Shown here one piece after another: positions 11,951-23,719 of a stretch of DNA of 64,000 bases (position 1 is its first letter; each line of letters begins with the position of its first letter). Source of the stretch: Distichodus sexfasciatus (lineage: Eukaryota; Chordata; Actinopteri; Characiformes; Distichodontidae); the NCBI GenBank assembly GCA_032718565.1, contig JAVGVS010000485.1, positions 184,501-248,500 on the forward strand. The letters are read 5' to 3'. The translations under genes and the position numbers were made by a program. Below the pieces are notes generated by a model, which was not told the DNA's origin, made no database searches, and was given only the letters and a program-made list of their open reading frames with translations.

Positions 11951-13065
11951 TGAGGTCAATTGTTAAATAAAGCAGAAAATATTCATATATTAATTAATTG
12001 TGGCTAATTAATTTCAGTTTAGTTTAGAAATGAAGTACTAAGAATCAAATTTGGTTGCTTAAAAATGCAACATACTTTCTCCTGTTATGACAACAATATC
12101 ATTGAAACCCATTTAACTACCTAAATAATTAAATCATTATGTTTTTATTTCCTTTTTCATTAGTGGCCGACATTTTAACAGATTTTCCTCCACATTTGTA
12201 TTAATAAGTGTTGAAACCAGTGCTCTTATCAGTATCGTATCGTTAGTTTTTCTCATCAGATTTTCAATCTTGCCATCAAGGCTTCATGATTGCCTTTTAA
12301 TATCCAATATAATATTTGTTTCTCAATACCAATACTCCAGATGCTATCGGCCGAGAAGGAACAGCAATCCAGCTGCATGTTATCCTTTAGCACCTTGGAC
12401 AGCTCCCAAATCTGTCCGATTTTTGCAACACAGGAGGCTCGTGTTGCTTTGTGTGAGTCGACTAGTTTTCCATCCCGGGCTGGACCGGCGCCTGCAAAGC
12501 CGACAGCTTTCAGATCGAAACAATCTCAAGCGCACAGCCGTTGTTCTAGACGTGCCTGGAAAGAGAGCACAGATGCAGCCAGTAATTGGGATTTTTTGGA
12601 CTCTCCCTCCTTCCTTCTCCTCCCCTGCTGCCGCCGCTTTTGGCAGGGCAGTTCTGAAACAGGTTGGGTTGATATGAAATTCTCCAACACTGGGTCTAAA
12701 GCTCAGCCACTTGGGGGCAGCCTTGATGCGCAGAACGGCAAACCGTAGTTTTATTTTTTATTTCCAAGTTGTAATCAGGGATTTTTGTGGTTTACTGTTG
12801 CATGATGATTAATTATGAAGTTGGCTCATTGTCTGTCTTTTTTAGAAAAAAGTCAAATTGAGAAACATTTTTCATTCTAATCAGTCGTGTTGAGATGATT
12901 TATTATGTCTGTTTACTTTTGAGTTTTGTCTGAAAATGAATTTTAAAATTTTATGATTGATTCCCTTGACGAATACTTTGTGTAACAGGTTTACACACAG
13001 GTCTGTTTTAATGAAGGTATAGAAGCTCACAAAGAAAACAATAGTTTATTATAATTATTGCAGGG

Positions 13066-13240
13066 CACTTACACACACAATCACACGTTATGAGACCAAC
13101 CTTGAGTCACTAATCAGCCTGTAGTGCATGCTTTTGGACAGTGGGAGGTAACACAGAAAGGCCCTATGGCCAACCCAGGGATCAAATCCAGGACCTTCTC
13201 ACTGTGAAGCGACTGCACTGCCGTGCTGCCCTGCCGCCTC
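13066..13240 (-). mobile_element. SINE family B fragment, minus orientation
   Basis: Words match the better copy at 40071-40391: GCTTTTGGACAGTGGGAGG, ACACAGAAAGGCCCTATGGC, CAGGGATCAAATCCAGGACC, TTCTCACTGTGAAG. It ends in GCACTGCCGTGCTGCCC, the reverse of the GGCGGCACGGTGG head. Confidence 0.8.
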
Positions 13241-13261
13241 TGGTTTATTTAAACCGGGTTT

Positions 13262-13610
13262 GTTTGCATTAGTTTGCGATTTAGGTCCTGGGTTCGATCC
13301 TCGGGTCGCCCGTAGGGCCTTTCTGTGTGGAGTTTGCACGCTCTCCTCATGTTCACATGGGTTTCCGCCGGGGACTCCGGTTTCTGCCCACAGTCCCAAA
13401 GCATGCGCTAAAATCATTTTAATTGAGTGACTAATTATTTCTCATAGTGAACACACCACAGCCCACAGTCCCAAAGCATGCGCTATAGGTTAATTGGTGA
13501 CTCTAAATTGGCCCAGTACGGTGTCAGTGTGAGTGTGATTGTGTGAATGTGATTGCCCTGTGGTGTGTTGGTGCCTGCCCGGGGTTGGTCCCTGCCTTGT
13601 GCCCTGTAAA
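13262..13610 (+). mobile_element. SINE family B, plus orientation, with internal patch
   Basis: It reads GGTCCTGGGTTCGATCCTCG, TAGGGCCTTTCTGTGTGG, AGTTTGCACGCTCTCC, CCCACAGTCCCAAAGCATGC, GGTTAATTGGTGACTCTAA and TGTTGGTGCCTGCCCGGGG. A 50-nt foreign patch at 13411-13460 interrupts it, flanked by a 25-bp direct repeat of its own sequence. Confidence 0.85.
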
Positions 13611-13689
13611 CCGGAATTCAGAATGACAAATAATCACTCACGTTCACTTTCACAACACACAGTATTTCAGCAATAAGTTGGTCCAGCTA

Positions 13690-13853
13690 TTAGAGTGAAT
13701 ATTGGAGCGATATCTGATATCAGTATCAGATCAGTCTAACCCACACACAGAGACATACAGCTCATTAATGCATTAACTCCGGTATCGGGTCAGTACTCGG
13801 TATTGCCCAAGTTCAATTTCGGGTCTGAAAAAGCTGAATTGGTGCACCCCTTG
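13690..13853. repeat. hAT-like terminal fragment
   Basis: Words such as GATATCTGATATCAGTATCA, GGTATCGGGTCAGTACTCGG and TGAAAAAGCTGAATTGGTGC, closing on ACCCCT, match the family seen at 63045-63140. Complete ends are not clear. Confidence 0.45.
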
Positions 13854-16800
13854 GGTTGGAGATTTATTTTAAAAAATCGGACTAATTGACATCCCGTGGT
13901 CACAAAACCTGGCCTGAACGCTTTCTCCTGGCAATAGCTGAGTGTCAGTAAATTGTCTCAGCTAGCCCCGGACTTGTGTAACACTCCCACACTGTGGTTC
14001 ATTGTCACAGTAATTCAGCGAGACGTCCCTGTAGAGCTGCCTCCACGAATAAACGGGGAAAAAAACTGTTATTATCCACCCCGGAGCCGGGACCTAGAGG
14101 ACAGCGGGCAATTTTCCTCCCCGGGCTCGCTGTGTTTAGGCTGAAACCCGCCGCTCGGATACTGATCACAGCCCGGCTATTCTGGGTTTTTACTGTGTGA
14201 GTCAACAACGCTTTAAACCTTCCTCTGCCTCAACCGCAGGAATCATGTCCTGTGATTTATTTCGTCCTGGGAACTCTTGCGGTTTATTTGACCAGGGCTG
14301 AGGTGTCTTTGAAATTCCAATATGCATCACCTTATTAGATGTATTTTTTTTAAAAATGAAAAAATGATAAGAAATGTGTTTTCTTTATATGACATCCCCA
14401 GACAAGGCACATTTATTTTTTATAGCACGTTTTTATACATGGAGGTCTTTTAATGTGCTTTATTGCTTCAAACAGAATAAAAATAATGAAAAAGAAAGAA
14501 GAATGCACAAGATCAAGCTAAAAGAACTCAGTTAAAAGTGCAAAAGTACAGGATGTATGCAGGATATTAAAAATAACCTAAATAATAAGCACCAAGCTAT
14601 AGAAAGTACAGTAGAAGGGCAAGCATCACATAAAAAGAAGAGACCTTACATGTAAAACTACAGTAAAAGTGCAAGGATTTTCACATAGTGTAAAATGAGA
14701 ACTGAGAATTATTCATTTAAATATGTTGTAAATCTGCTTTGAGATTTAAAACATCACTGTAAATATTCCTCAGAATTTGGGGAAAATCTGAAGTAATTGA
14801 ATGTTCCTTATTAATTTTCTGAGATTTAAGTGGTGTGTAGTAATTGAGCAATTTAACTTTTTTACAGTACTTTCTGTACTTCAAATAGTCAGACTCTGCT
14901 TGACTACAATTAAAATGGACACTATGCATGTAGACTCACATACATTTTTCTGTTAATAGTAATTCATTTGTTTCAAAAATTGTGCCAGCATTGACAGGAT
15001 TTTTTCTTTACAGAACGGTTGATATAACAACCTGTACACTTTTACGTAAAATTGTATATCTTCAATGTGTTAAACACGATCAAACATATTCTGTTCCTAA
15101 CTAAAAGTGATTTTTTGCCACAGTCTGGTGCTTATCATTTTTCAGATTAAAGAATTTGAGAACTGGTGTCATATTTCCAGTACATTTGCAAATGAAAGTA
15201 CTCGACTTTAAGACTTTGAGCCAGAATAACGCCTGAATAATACTTTAATAATAGTGCTAATATCAAATACTGTAGTACTTTTGCTCAAGGAATATTCTAA
15301 TGGTAACTTTTACCAAGTCATTTTTTAATTGTTAAAAAACAATTTTATGTTACTGAAGTCTGAAATTTGTTTTTGAATTGCGGGTGATTGTGAGGTCAAG
15401 CAGAGACACAAATGGCGGCATGACGTATAGCAGCGACTTTTCGTTTACCTCAGATATTTGACGGTTACTAATTCTGATTTTGATGTGTTTACTGTCCAAT
15501 TAAAGGGAGCAGAAGTGCCAGGAAGCAGCAGGAGCTCACAGCATGGCAGCCCCGAGTGGACAGGGCCAGTGCAGGAAATCAAAGTGGGGGAATCACACAC
15601 AAACTCAAAGCAACCTTCTAATAATGGGCAGTGAGTCTAAGAAGAGGAAGCGAAAAATGACAAAATTAAGAACTTTATTCTGTTCAGATTATGAAAATGG
15701 TTCAGGTGGCAGGTTGGGATTTTTTTATTCACAATTATTTGATGTTTTTTTTTTGCTTTTCTTGATTAAGCAGGTAGTGAGTCAGGATTTTTGATTCATA
15801 TGATTCAGCAGGTAGTGAGTCGAGATTTTTTGTTCACAAGATTCAGCAGACTACATACATTGTATATGTGACCCTCCATGGCAAAACCAGTCGCTTGTCG
15901 CAACGGAGGCTTCCGAGAAAAACAACCGTTTATGTTGCATGGGGTAAAATTTTGGATTTTTTGTTTTTAGTGTTTTGAAACAGTGGAAGGTCTATACTAT
16001 ACTGTTGTGAATAAATTTAGCTGGAAAACTTACCCTTTCCATCCTATAAACATGACTTTCTTGAGGTGAGAAATTCAATTCCAGCAGAATGTTAAAAAAA
16101 TAACATTAGAATTTATACTCGATGGTCACGATATAGTCATTTACTACATCGCACATGGAACAAGCCGAGACACATCGAGTATATTCATTATATCGCCCAC
16201 CCCTACCTACGGCCCGCTTTACTCATATAAGCCAAGAATGTCAACTGATAAACCTTCAAACAGAAATGTGTCGCTTAGAGGCATGCTTATATAATTGAAG
16301 CTCGCATTCATTGCTGATGTTGACAGTCCCTCCGAGCGACGGCTGACACCCAGCAACTGTTATTTAACGTGTTATTTAACCTGTGGCATTGATTGAACAA
16401 TAAGGCAATCACGAGTGCAGATAGATATGAGAAATTATATTCAATTTGAATTAGTAAGCAGGAATAAAGCTTCTTTACTAAATAGATTGTAGCTAATATT
16501 TATTTCTAGCACTTTCTTTTCAATTCCGTGTCAGTTCCCACATCACCATGGAGGAGACAAGATGCTAAATTTAGTCGTCAAATCCAGTCTTCATTATCCC
16601 AGAAATAAAATATATAAATGGTTCGGAAATTATCACTCAATCCCTCTAACTGCCTAAAGCAAAAAATTAAAATAATCTTTTTATATGGGCATGAGTGAGG
16701 CATGCTGGGATTTTTAAACCTCTTTCTTCAGTGTAGAAACTAAACTCAGAAAATATTTAGTTGTACAAAAATAGACATGATGATATGAATGACCAAAAAA

Positions 16801-17039
16801 ATAGATTTCACTGACAGCAGTTTTTAATGTGCTCATATGGTGTTCGTAATCAGATACGTTGAAATATCATATATACGATATTTATCATATTATTACTTTA
16901 TTATTATGTTAAAAATATCCATACACATATTTACTCATATGTTCATCATAGGTCATATTTTGGCTGGATATTTACGTATATATAGCCTAAAAAGATTCAT
17001 CGTTGAACACTCTCAACTGGCATTCATACTGACATGTGC

Positions 17040-17217
17040 TTTAGCTGAGCCGGTAAAGGTACCACTGAGGTACTCATGCGCAAGGTACTATTCCCAAGCA
17101 CTGCTCCCAGGGCTCTGCCAAAAAGCTTCACGGATGATTCAAATGTAGAAGTCATATTTGGTTGTGGTGCGCTGTGTGCTGTGTTGTGTTCAAAATGGCA
17201 AATAATTACTCATTTAC
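17040..17217 (-). mobile_element. tRNA-like SINE (family A), minus orientation
   Basis: On the plus strand it shows GAGCCGGTAAAGGTACCACT, GAGGTACTCATGCGCAAGG, GCACTGCTCCCAGGGC, TCACGGATGATTCAAATG and TGGTGCGCTGTGTGCTGTG. Confidence 0.85.
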
Positions 17218-17530
17218 ATGCACAGTGTGTTCACTATTTAAAAACTTTTATTAGCAAGAATATTTTGGGTTCATTGTCATGTTGGGTTAATGACTTACCA
17301 ATGAGCCTGTTACTTGATGGAATGACGTGTCTGCAGGACGCAAAGGAGGCTTTTCTAATTCTAAATTCCTTTCACTTGATGCAGCTATCCAGTTAATAGG
17401 GTGTCAAACCAGTCGTACACTGCTACACACTCCAGGTTTTCATTTATGGTTGTTCATTATTGTTGTAGCTTTCCTACGCAGTTTTACAGCAGTAGAAACC
17501 TGAGGCGAGCAGAAACGTGTGACTTTTTAG

Positions 17531-18405
17531 CAGAGGTGAAAAGAGTACTGAAAATTTGTACTCAAGTACAAGTACTGTTACATTGGTTACAATGTACATA
17601 ATTACAAGTAAAAGTACTGGTGTTAATAAAATACTTGAGTAAAAGTACAAAGTACTCTTCTCAAAAACTAATTACTTTTTAACCGATGGATGTTTTATTG
17701 CGTCGTCAGTAGCAGGCATTCGTTTCGATTCACCAGTATAAAATATCTACGTTCAAAGCACATTTCTCAGATGAACGAGGTATAGAAAGGCAATTTGTTT
17801 TGTAAATAAATGTAGATATAAAACAAAAATGTTTTTGAACATGCATAGAACAGTTTAAACTTTTCCCAATACAATGCGAACAACAGGCAGGTAAGTGTCT
17901 TAAACTCTTAGACATAATAGCGTTTCTGTCACATTTCACTTTCTGAACCTTTTGTTCAGTTTCAGCAAGAGCTGGTTTTCTAAATTAACAGAGTCTATCC
18001 GGCTTCATTTGGCTCCATTTTCTCCATTTTGGCTTCTTTGTCTCCAAATCTTCAGTCTATAAATGAGTTTGTACTCCACTGTGTAGTTCCTCCAGACACC
18101 TGTGCCTGCTGCTGCAGCGGAGTTTATTCTTTGCTTACGTCCTAGATTAATTGGTGCGGTCGCGATTGCACAGCCTTATTGGTTAAAAGATGCAGATGAA
18201 AGGTTTGAATGTTAATTCAAATTGTGGGCGTACTCAGTAGCGACTTTTGATTTTATAAGTAGCGAAGTAGATTACATGGTGTAAATTGTACTCAAGTACG
18301 AGTAAAATTACACACTCGAAAAATTACTCATAAAAGTACAAGTACCCAAAAAATCTACTTAATTACAGTAATGTGAGTATTTGTAATTCGTTACTTCCAC
18401 CCCTG
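17531..18405. mobile_element. non-autonomous hAT element, 875 bp, intact ends
   Basis: The ends are CAGAGGTGAAAAGAGTAC and GTTACTTCCACCCCTG, which form inverted terminal repeats. A perfect 8-bp target duplication, CTTTTTAG, flanks both sides (17523-17530 and 18406-18413), the diagnostic length for hAT. The interior has subterminal GTACTCAAGTACAAGTACT-type words and no transposase ORF. Confidence 0.92.
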
Positions 18406-18847
18406 CTTTTTAGGTCCTTTACGAGGTTTACATGTTTTCTGTCATCTTGACGTTTTCCGCTTCCTTTCCACTTAATTGTTGTATATGTCACTGCATATTA
18501 GCATTGGCATTTATTTGTTAGTACCCCAGTGAGTCTGAATGTATTTCGAGTTACACAGACGATTGAAAACAGCAGAGTGGAAGTTAGGACACAGCTGACT
18601 TTCTGGTTTAGCAAGTTTTGATGGACTGCATTTAGTGAGTTCAACTCACATGGCTGCTGATCTGAAAGCTGCAAGCACCGCTGCTTTTCACTTTTCTATT
18701 AAAAGCTCTTTTCGGAGCGACGAGGTGGATGCACGGCGAGACGCCACAGCAAAAACAGGCGCATAAGCGAGGAGCATGATGGGGAGGAAAGAGAGAGAAG
18801 AGCAGTGCTAATAGTGAGGACAGGAGATGAGGAGAATAAAGGGAGTA

Positions 18848-19260
18848 AACAAGAGAGAGAGAGAGAGTGATGTGGACTGAAATTGAAAGAGAGAGAATGA
18901 GAAGAGGGAGCAGGACAGGGGAGAGAGGGAATGAGAGAGAAAGAGGCTGACAGAGAGTCAGTGATGGAGGGAGGAAGAGATACATAGAAAGAGAGAGAAT
19001 GAGAGATACACAGTCAGCGATGGAAAGAGAGAAATACACAGGCAGGATGAGAAGAGAGGAATAAACAGGCAAAGAGAGAGGCATATACACTGCCAGTGAA
19101 GAGAGAGAGAGAGTTACACAGGCTGAAAGAAAAGCAATAAACAATAAGTGATGGAGAGAGAAATAGACATGTAGAGAGAGAGAGGCAGAGGCAGAGAGAG
19201 AGCGAGTGGGATATACACACAGGCAGAAAGAGAGAGAGAGAGAAACCGAGAGAGCGGAGG
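18848..19260. repeat. GA-rich purine block
   Basis: Long imperfect GAGAGA/GGGA runs put nearly all purines on the plus strand. The two long minus-strand ORFs across it (Leu/Ser-rich, with repeated SLSLS) are products of this composition. Confidence 0.9.
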
Positions 19261-19459
19261 GTATGTTGTGAAGGAGGGAGTGAGGGAGGAGAGGTAGCTA
19301 TGGGGGAGGACATGCCAGCGAAGGGCAGATTGTGATGAAAGTAGAAAGGGACGGAGAGACTAAGGAGAACGGAAGATGGAGGATAAAGCGAAATGAGATG
19401 AGGAGTTGGATGAATTGGGGACCATGAAAATGTGAGACTGTAGCCACGTTCCAAACGAG

Positions 19460-19483
19460 AGCAGCAGCAGCAGCAGCAGCAGC
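19460..19483. repeat. (CAG)n trinucleotide tract
   Basis: Eight CAG/AGC units lie just 3' of the purine block. A GT-type donor lookalike (TGGG/GTAAGA) follows at about 19597. Confidence 0.95.
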
Positions 19484-21199
19484 GAAGGAGTGATCAGAGC
19501 TCAGTTTATTACGAGACTGAAGAAGGAATGAGTCTGCCTTACTGAGATTTTAAACATGAGAAGGTGGAAAGAAATACAGCAGAGCGCTACTGTTTGGGGT
19601 AAGATAATGCATGGGACTTGTGTATGCCTGTTTGTTTGTGCATTTATTTGTTTTAGTGCATGTTTGTTACAGTGCGACCCCCTGAGTTAGCAAAGTTCAT
19701 CTTGTAAATTAGTCACGGCATTACATACAAAATATGGCATGAACTCATACAGCAGCTCATCCATCGCTTTGGCAAACGGTTGCATTACAGACATGAAAAT
19801 ATTTTGTGCAAAAGTACAACAAACCTTAGTTGTGATTGCTGCAATAAATGAGTCATTCTAAATACATTCGCCTTCCTTCCATCACTTGGTAGTCAGGTGT
19901 CGGAGTCAATCGTTCCATCAATATTTGAGAACTGCACCCTTTAGGCGTTCTTGGTGTCCATTTAGGATTTCCCCTTTAAGGCTTTGTCCAGAATCTGTCT
20001 AATACAATCCAAAACTCCTTCTTGTCTGAACCGGATTCATTCCAGTATATTTGTGTCATTTTGAGGCACGACAGAGACCAAAGGGCATGAAGAGATAATC
20101 TTACAGTCTTACATATTCATGAGCTCCTTTGGAGCAGTTGTCTCCAGACCGGAGGGCCAACCACGGTGCCACCTGCCAAGGGCATCGTCGTAGCGATTTA
20201 GCATTTTTTTGCGAGGTGGGCAGGCAGGGCTGTCAAGGGGACTACTGGGACATCTTTAGCTCTCCAGCTCCACAGGCGGCCCATCTGCTGTCAGGTGCGA
20301 CAGCAATAACACTCTGCTCTTCGCCTCGTGCTCTGGTGGTTCTCGCTCGTCGGTCGTTAAGGCGCGTAATCGCGTTGATGGATATGTTTATGCGCCGAGC
20401 TGACCTCTGACTTTTCATTTGGCTCCCACATTAGTGACCCTCTGCTTTCAGGCAGCCGCCAACCCAAAGTGACTAAAATCAGGAGAATGTGTTACTGTTC
20501 TACACTACACACTTGATTAAGAACGCCCACCTTGTACCTTCACTTTATGGCCTTAGAGAACTCGTCCAATTTTAATCAGTGTAAACAGTGATACCACCAG
20601 TGAACATGTGTTCATGTTCAAAACAGTACAGTGGCTTTTTTGGGTAAAATTTGAGCACACATGTGCTTTGTGTCTTGCTGTAGAATATGACCAGAGATGA
20701 CTGATGGTGGTATTGGATACAAATTAAGATTTTACGACATTTTTCTAAACGACACCAAGATCCATCCAACCCTTGCTGTTGTTGAATTACCAGTTAAGTG
20801 ACCCAAACCAACACCAGTTCGCTTGATCTGAGATGCATCCCAGAGAGACAACATGAACCAGATCCTGTGTATGTCATTTGAGACATGAGATCTACTTGAC
20901 TTCTGCACTTCTTCTTAGTGTGACTTGATTGGTGTAATGAGGACATTTGAGTAATATTTTACTATCTGATTGTGTGCTGACTGTGTGGGGATGTTTCCCC
21001 TTCCAACAATTGCATTACGTCGACCAGTTTCACTGACCCAGATTCCATTAATCCCCTTTGCTTGTTGCCAGCTCTCTTTAGAGGGTTGATGACGACCTCA
21101 TTATTGCTCTAGTATCGTCTTGGGGTTAAATGGATCAAATTAGCTCCAGTGTTTCTTGACACTTTGGTAGAAGAGTTTAAACTGTTTACATGTGTTAAA

Positions 21200-22420
21200 G
21201 GGTTTTTAAACCAGCTATGTCAGAGCAGTTTAAACGATTGGCCACAAACAGGCAATGTTTGACATGGGGGACGGTTAAAACAGTTGGAATTGGTATGTTA
21301 GAACAGTTATATTAGAGCTGCTAATATAATACAAACAGACTCCATTAGAACTATTAGCACAAGCCAGCTATGTTAGAACAGTTATAGTTGTTAGAACAAA
21401 TGAAAATTTTTTGACTTGTAAGTACCAACAGGCCATGATAAAACAACTCATCCGGGAGAGTTACTGCTAGCACAAACCGTGTACATTATACCTGTTAGCA
21501 CAAACACTTTACATTAGTATAATCTGAACTATTAGTAAAACTGAATATAGCAGAACAGTAAGACATGTTAGCAGAAACAGGCTATGTTTGAACACTTAGA
21601 ACTATATGCACAAATAGGGTACACTGTCCTCCAAAAGTTTGGAAGCGCCCCTGGCAAAGTAGGGTTTTGGACAGTATTGCCATGAATCCTTTTTAATTTG
21701 TGATAATGTTGCACTGATAAGGGACAACACGAACTACGATAACATTTTATTACATAAACAGTTTATTAAACAGTTTATACATAGAAAATACTTAAATTTC
21801 GGATTCATCAAAATATCCACCATTAGCAGCTGTTACAGCTCTGCATAATCTGGGCATCCGAGCTGTCAACGAACCAATCAGTTGTTGAAGCTATTAAGGT
21901 GTGCTGACCCAAAAATCAGTAACCAGACATCACAGCTGGCAAAGGGGCATGTCTGACTTTGACATGTATATATTGCCATTATTATGTAATCAAAATAAAA
22001 ATTATTATTGCTGGTATCCAAAGATAATGTCAAGTTACTTGCTCCAAAATTTGCTCCAAAAAATGATGCGGATTTATGCTGATATCCAAAAACCCCACTT
22101 TGCCAGGGGTGTTTCCAAACCTTTGGAGGGCAGTGTATGTTTGAACGGTTAGCATGGACAGGCTGTTCTAGAACATTCTAACTTCAAGAACAGTTACAAT
22201 TGTAGTTACTTTCAAACTGCTAGCACAAACAGGCTGTATTAGGACTGCTAGCACAAACTGGCTACATTAAAACTATTAGCAACCAACAGGTTGTTAGCAT
22301 AAACAGGCTTTGTTAGAACAGTAAGCTCAAACAGGCTTTATTAGAAGTCTTAGAACTTGTCAGCAGCTTAAAATAGCTATATTTGAACAGATGGAACTGT
22401 TAGCAAAGCAGCACATGTGT
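21200..22420. repeat. degenerate minisatellite, about 30-40 bp unit
   Basis: Units such as CTGTTAGCACAAACAGGC and TATGTTAGAACAGTTAGAAC recur with drift across the interval. A Tc1-type MITE splits the array at 21620-22137. Confidence 0.8.
21620..22137. mobile_element. Tc1/mariner-type MITE, 518 bp
   Basis: The left end TACACTGTCCTCCAAAAGTT continues TTGGAAGCGCCCCTGGCAAAGT. The right end ACTTTGCCAGGGGTGTTTCC continues AAACCTTTGGAGGGCAGTGTA. These are roughly 40-bp inverted repeats bounded by TA, the Tc1/mariner target. No transposase is present. The copy sits inside the 21.2-22.4 kb minisatellite. Confidence 0.9.
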
Positions 22421-23719
22421 GTATCTCTCTAAATAATTTATAAAACTGATAACTCTGGCAACTCAAACCAGCTGAGAACACAACACTCTAAATGAGGGAA
22501 ACTGAAATGAAACCAAAATTCTGACTGAGCACTTTGAAGTTTGTCTCCTCGCTCGTTTGCCGATGTTACTCTCGAGTGCTGGCACATTTTTCTTTTTGTG
22601 ACGCTACACATCGGAATCAACAGTAACAGCAAATGCTTAATATCCCAGCACTCTAATGTGAGCCCAAATCCCCGGAATGTCAATTTTACACTTTGTCATT
22701 CTGTAAAAAAATTCTTAAAAGCTTTCAGTCAATACAGACTGAATGCGCGTTTGTAACTCATTTGACCCATCTTTAAAGGATCCAGTGCTTGCTCATGAGT
22801 ACCTCAGTGGTAATCACAGATTTTCATGTAACAGTTTCTTCGATGAGTGAAATTGGACCAGAAGGAGGCTAAAGCAATACAAGTCGGAAGGTGTCCAGGG
22901 AAATAAAAGTCAATAAGAAACAGAGGAAATGACAATTACAGGGGCAGACTGGAGGCTTCAATCATCAAGTGTGTATTTGCAAAACATGACTTTTTGTCCG
23001 GGCAAGTAACACAAACGGAGTAAAAATCAAGAAAGGACATTTTAGAAATGTGTTAATAAGCCCCACATTACAAATTGAAATGCCGCAAGAATGTTTTCTT
23101 TCTTGAACCAATCTAAAGAATCTACCAATACGTATTCAGGTGAGTATTGTTTCATGGCCAGTAGCACAATTTAGTAGTCGGTAATTTTTTCATCAAACTC
23201 AAGCCCTAATTCGGAGGCTCATATTTGTGAGCATGTTTATATTAATATTTGTATTAACAGACAGAATACATATTCAAAGGCTCACTGGCCAAATTGACTA
23301 ATTTGAATCCAGTAGTAGGACATGAAATATCAGGTTTTGAGAGTTTTATGGCTTACATTTTCAGTATTAGACAAATTTCAGAGTTACACTTTACGCAAGT
23401 GAAACATTTCTTGTAATGGCTTGCATTTAAAGGCCAGTAAAAATGTTTAATTAGGTGAATACTTCAGGACCAGCAAATATCTGGGCACAAAAACTCATTC
23501 TCAGTAGAATTTCAGCAACAAACAGGGAAGTAATTGTGGAAGCTCCCCAAAGAACAACACAAAAACTGCTTGGCGTGTAACATATCATAGGTATTGCATG
23601 GTATGGAGTGAGTTTTGGTGGCTGTTTAAATAGAGGTGTGGTGTAATTGGGGACAGGTGGTGTGAGTTAGGGTCATTGCTCAGGAGGTTGGTGATGCTGA
23701 ATGAGGTAATGAGGCACAA

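Larger units (their letters stand above)
5627..12200 (+). other. intron, proximal part
   Basis: Presumed first intron of the distal transcript. It contains a (TTTA)n tract, an hAT element (5721-6376), a CA repeat (7142-7162), a local tandem duplication (9747-10446) and three family A SINE copies (10010-10187, 11541-11750, 11760-11950). I see nothing recognisable in 6380-7140, 7170-9740 and 10450-11540. A somewhat more GC-rich patch at 9280-9560 has no coding signature. Confidence 0.6.
12201..20500 (+). other. intron, middle part
   Basis: This stretch holds an inverted pair of family B SINEs (13066-13610), a hAT-like fragment (13690-13853), a family A SINE (17040-17217), an 875-bp hAT element (17531-18405), a purine block (18848-19260) and a CAG tract (19460-19483). 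More GC-rich patches at 12345-12735, 13925-14235 and 20100-20470 look unlike the repeats but have no coding pattern, and they may be regulatory. I see nothing in 14300-15400. At 15860-16210 there are weak repeat fragments. Confidence 0.55.

Noticed and set aside
12270..12748. Two overlapping plus-strand ORFs of 135 and 152 codons
   Set aside because: They overlap in different frames, have no recognisable domain and no convincing splice sites. The region is more likely non-coding GC-rich DNA.
18641..19454. Minus-strand ORFs of 167 and 146 codons (Leu/Ser-rich, looking like membrane proteins)
   Set aside because: They are translations of the complement of a GA-rich purine block, so length and hydrophobicity come from low complexity.
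19556..19601. Short ORF MRRWKEIQQS ending at a GTAAGA donor as a fifth first exon
   Set aside because: It leaves phase 1, which does not fit the exon at 31879 or 59673.
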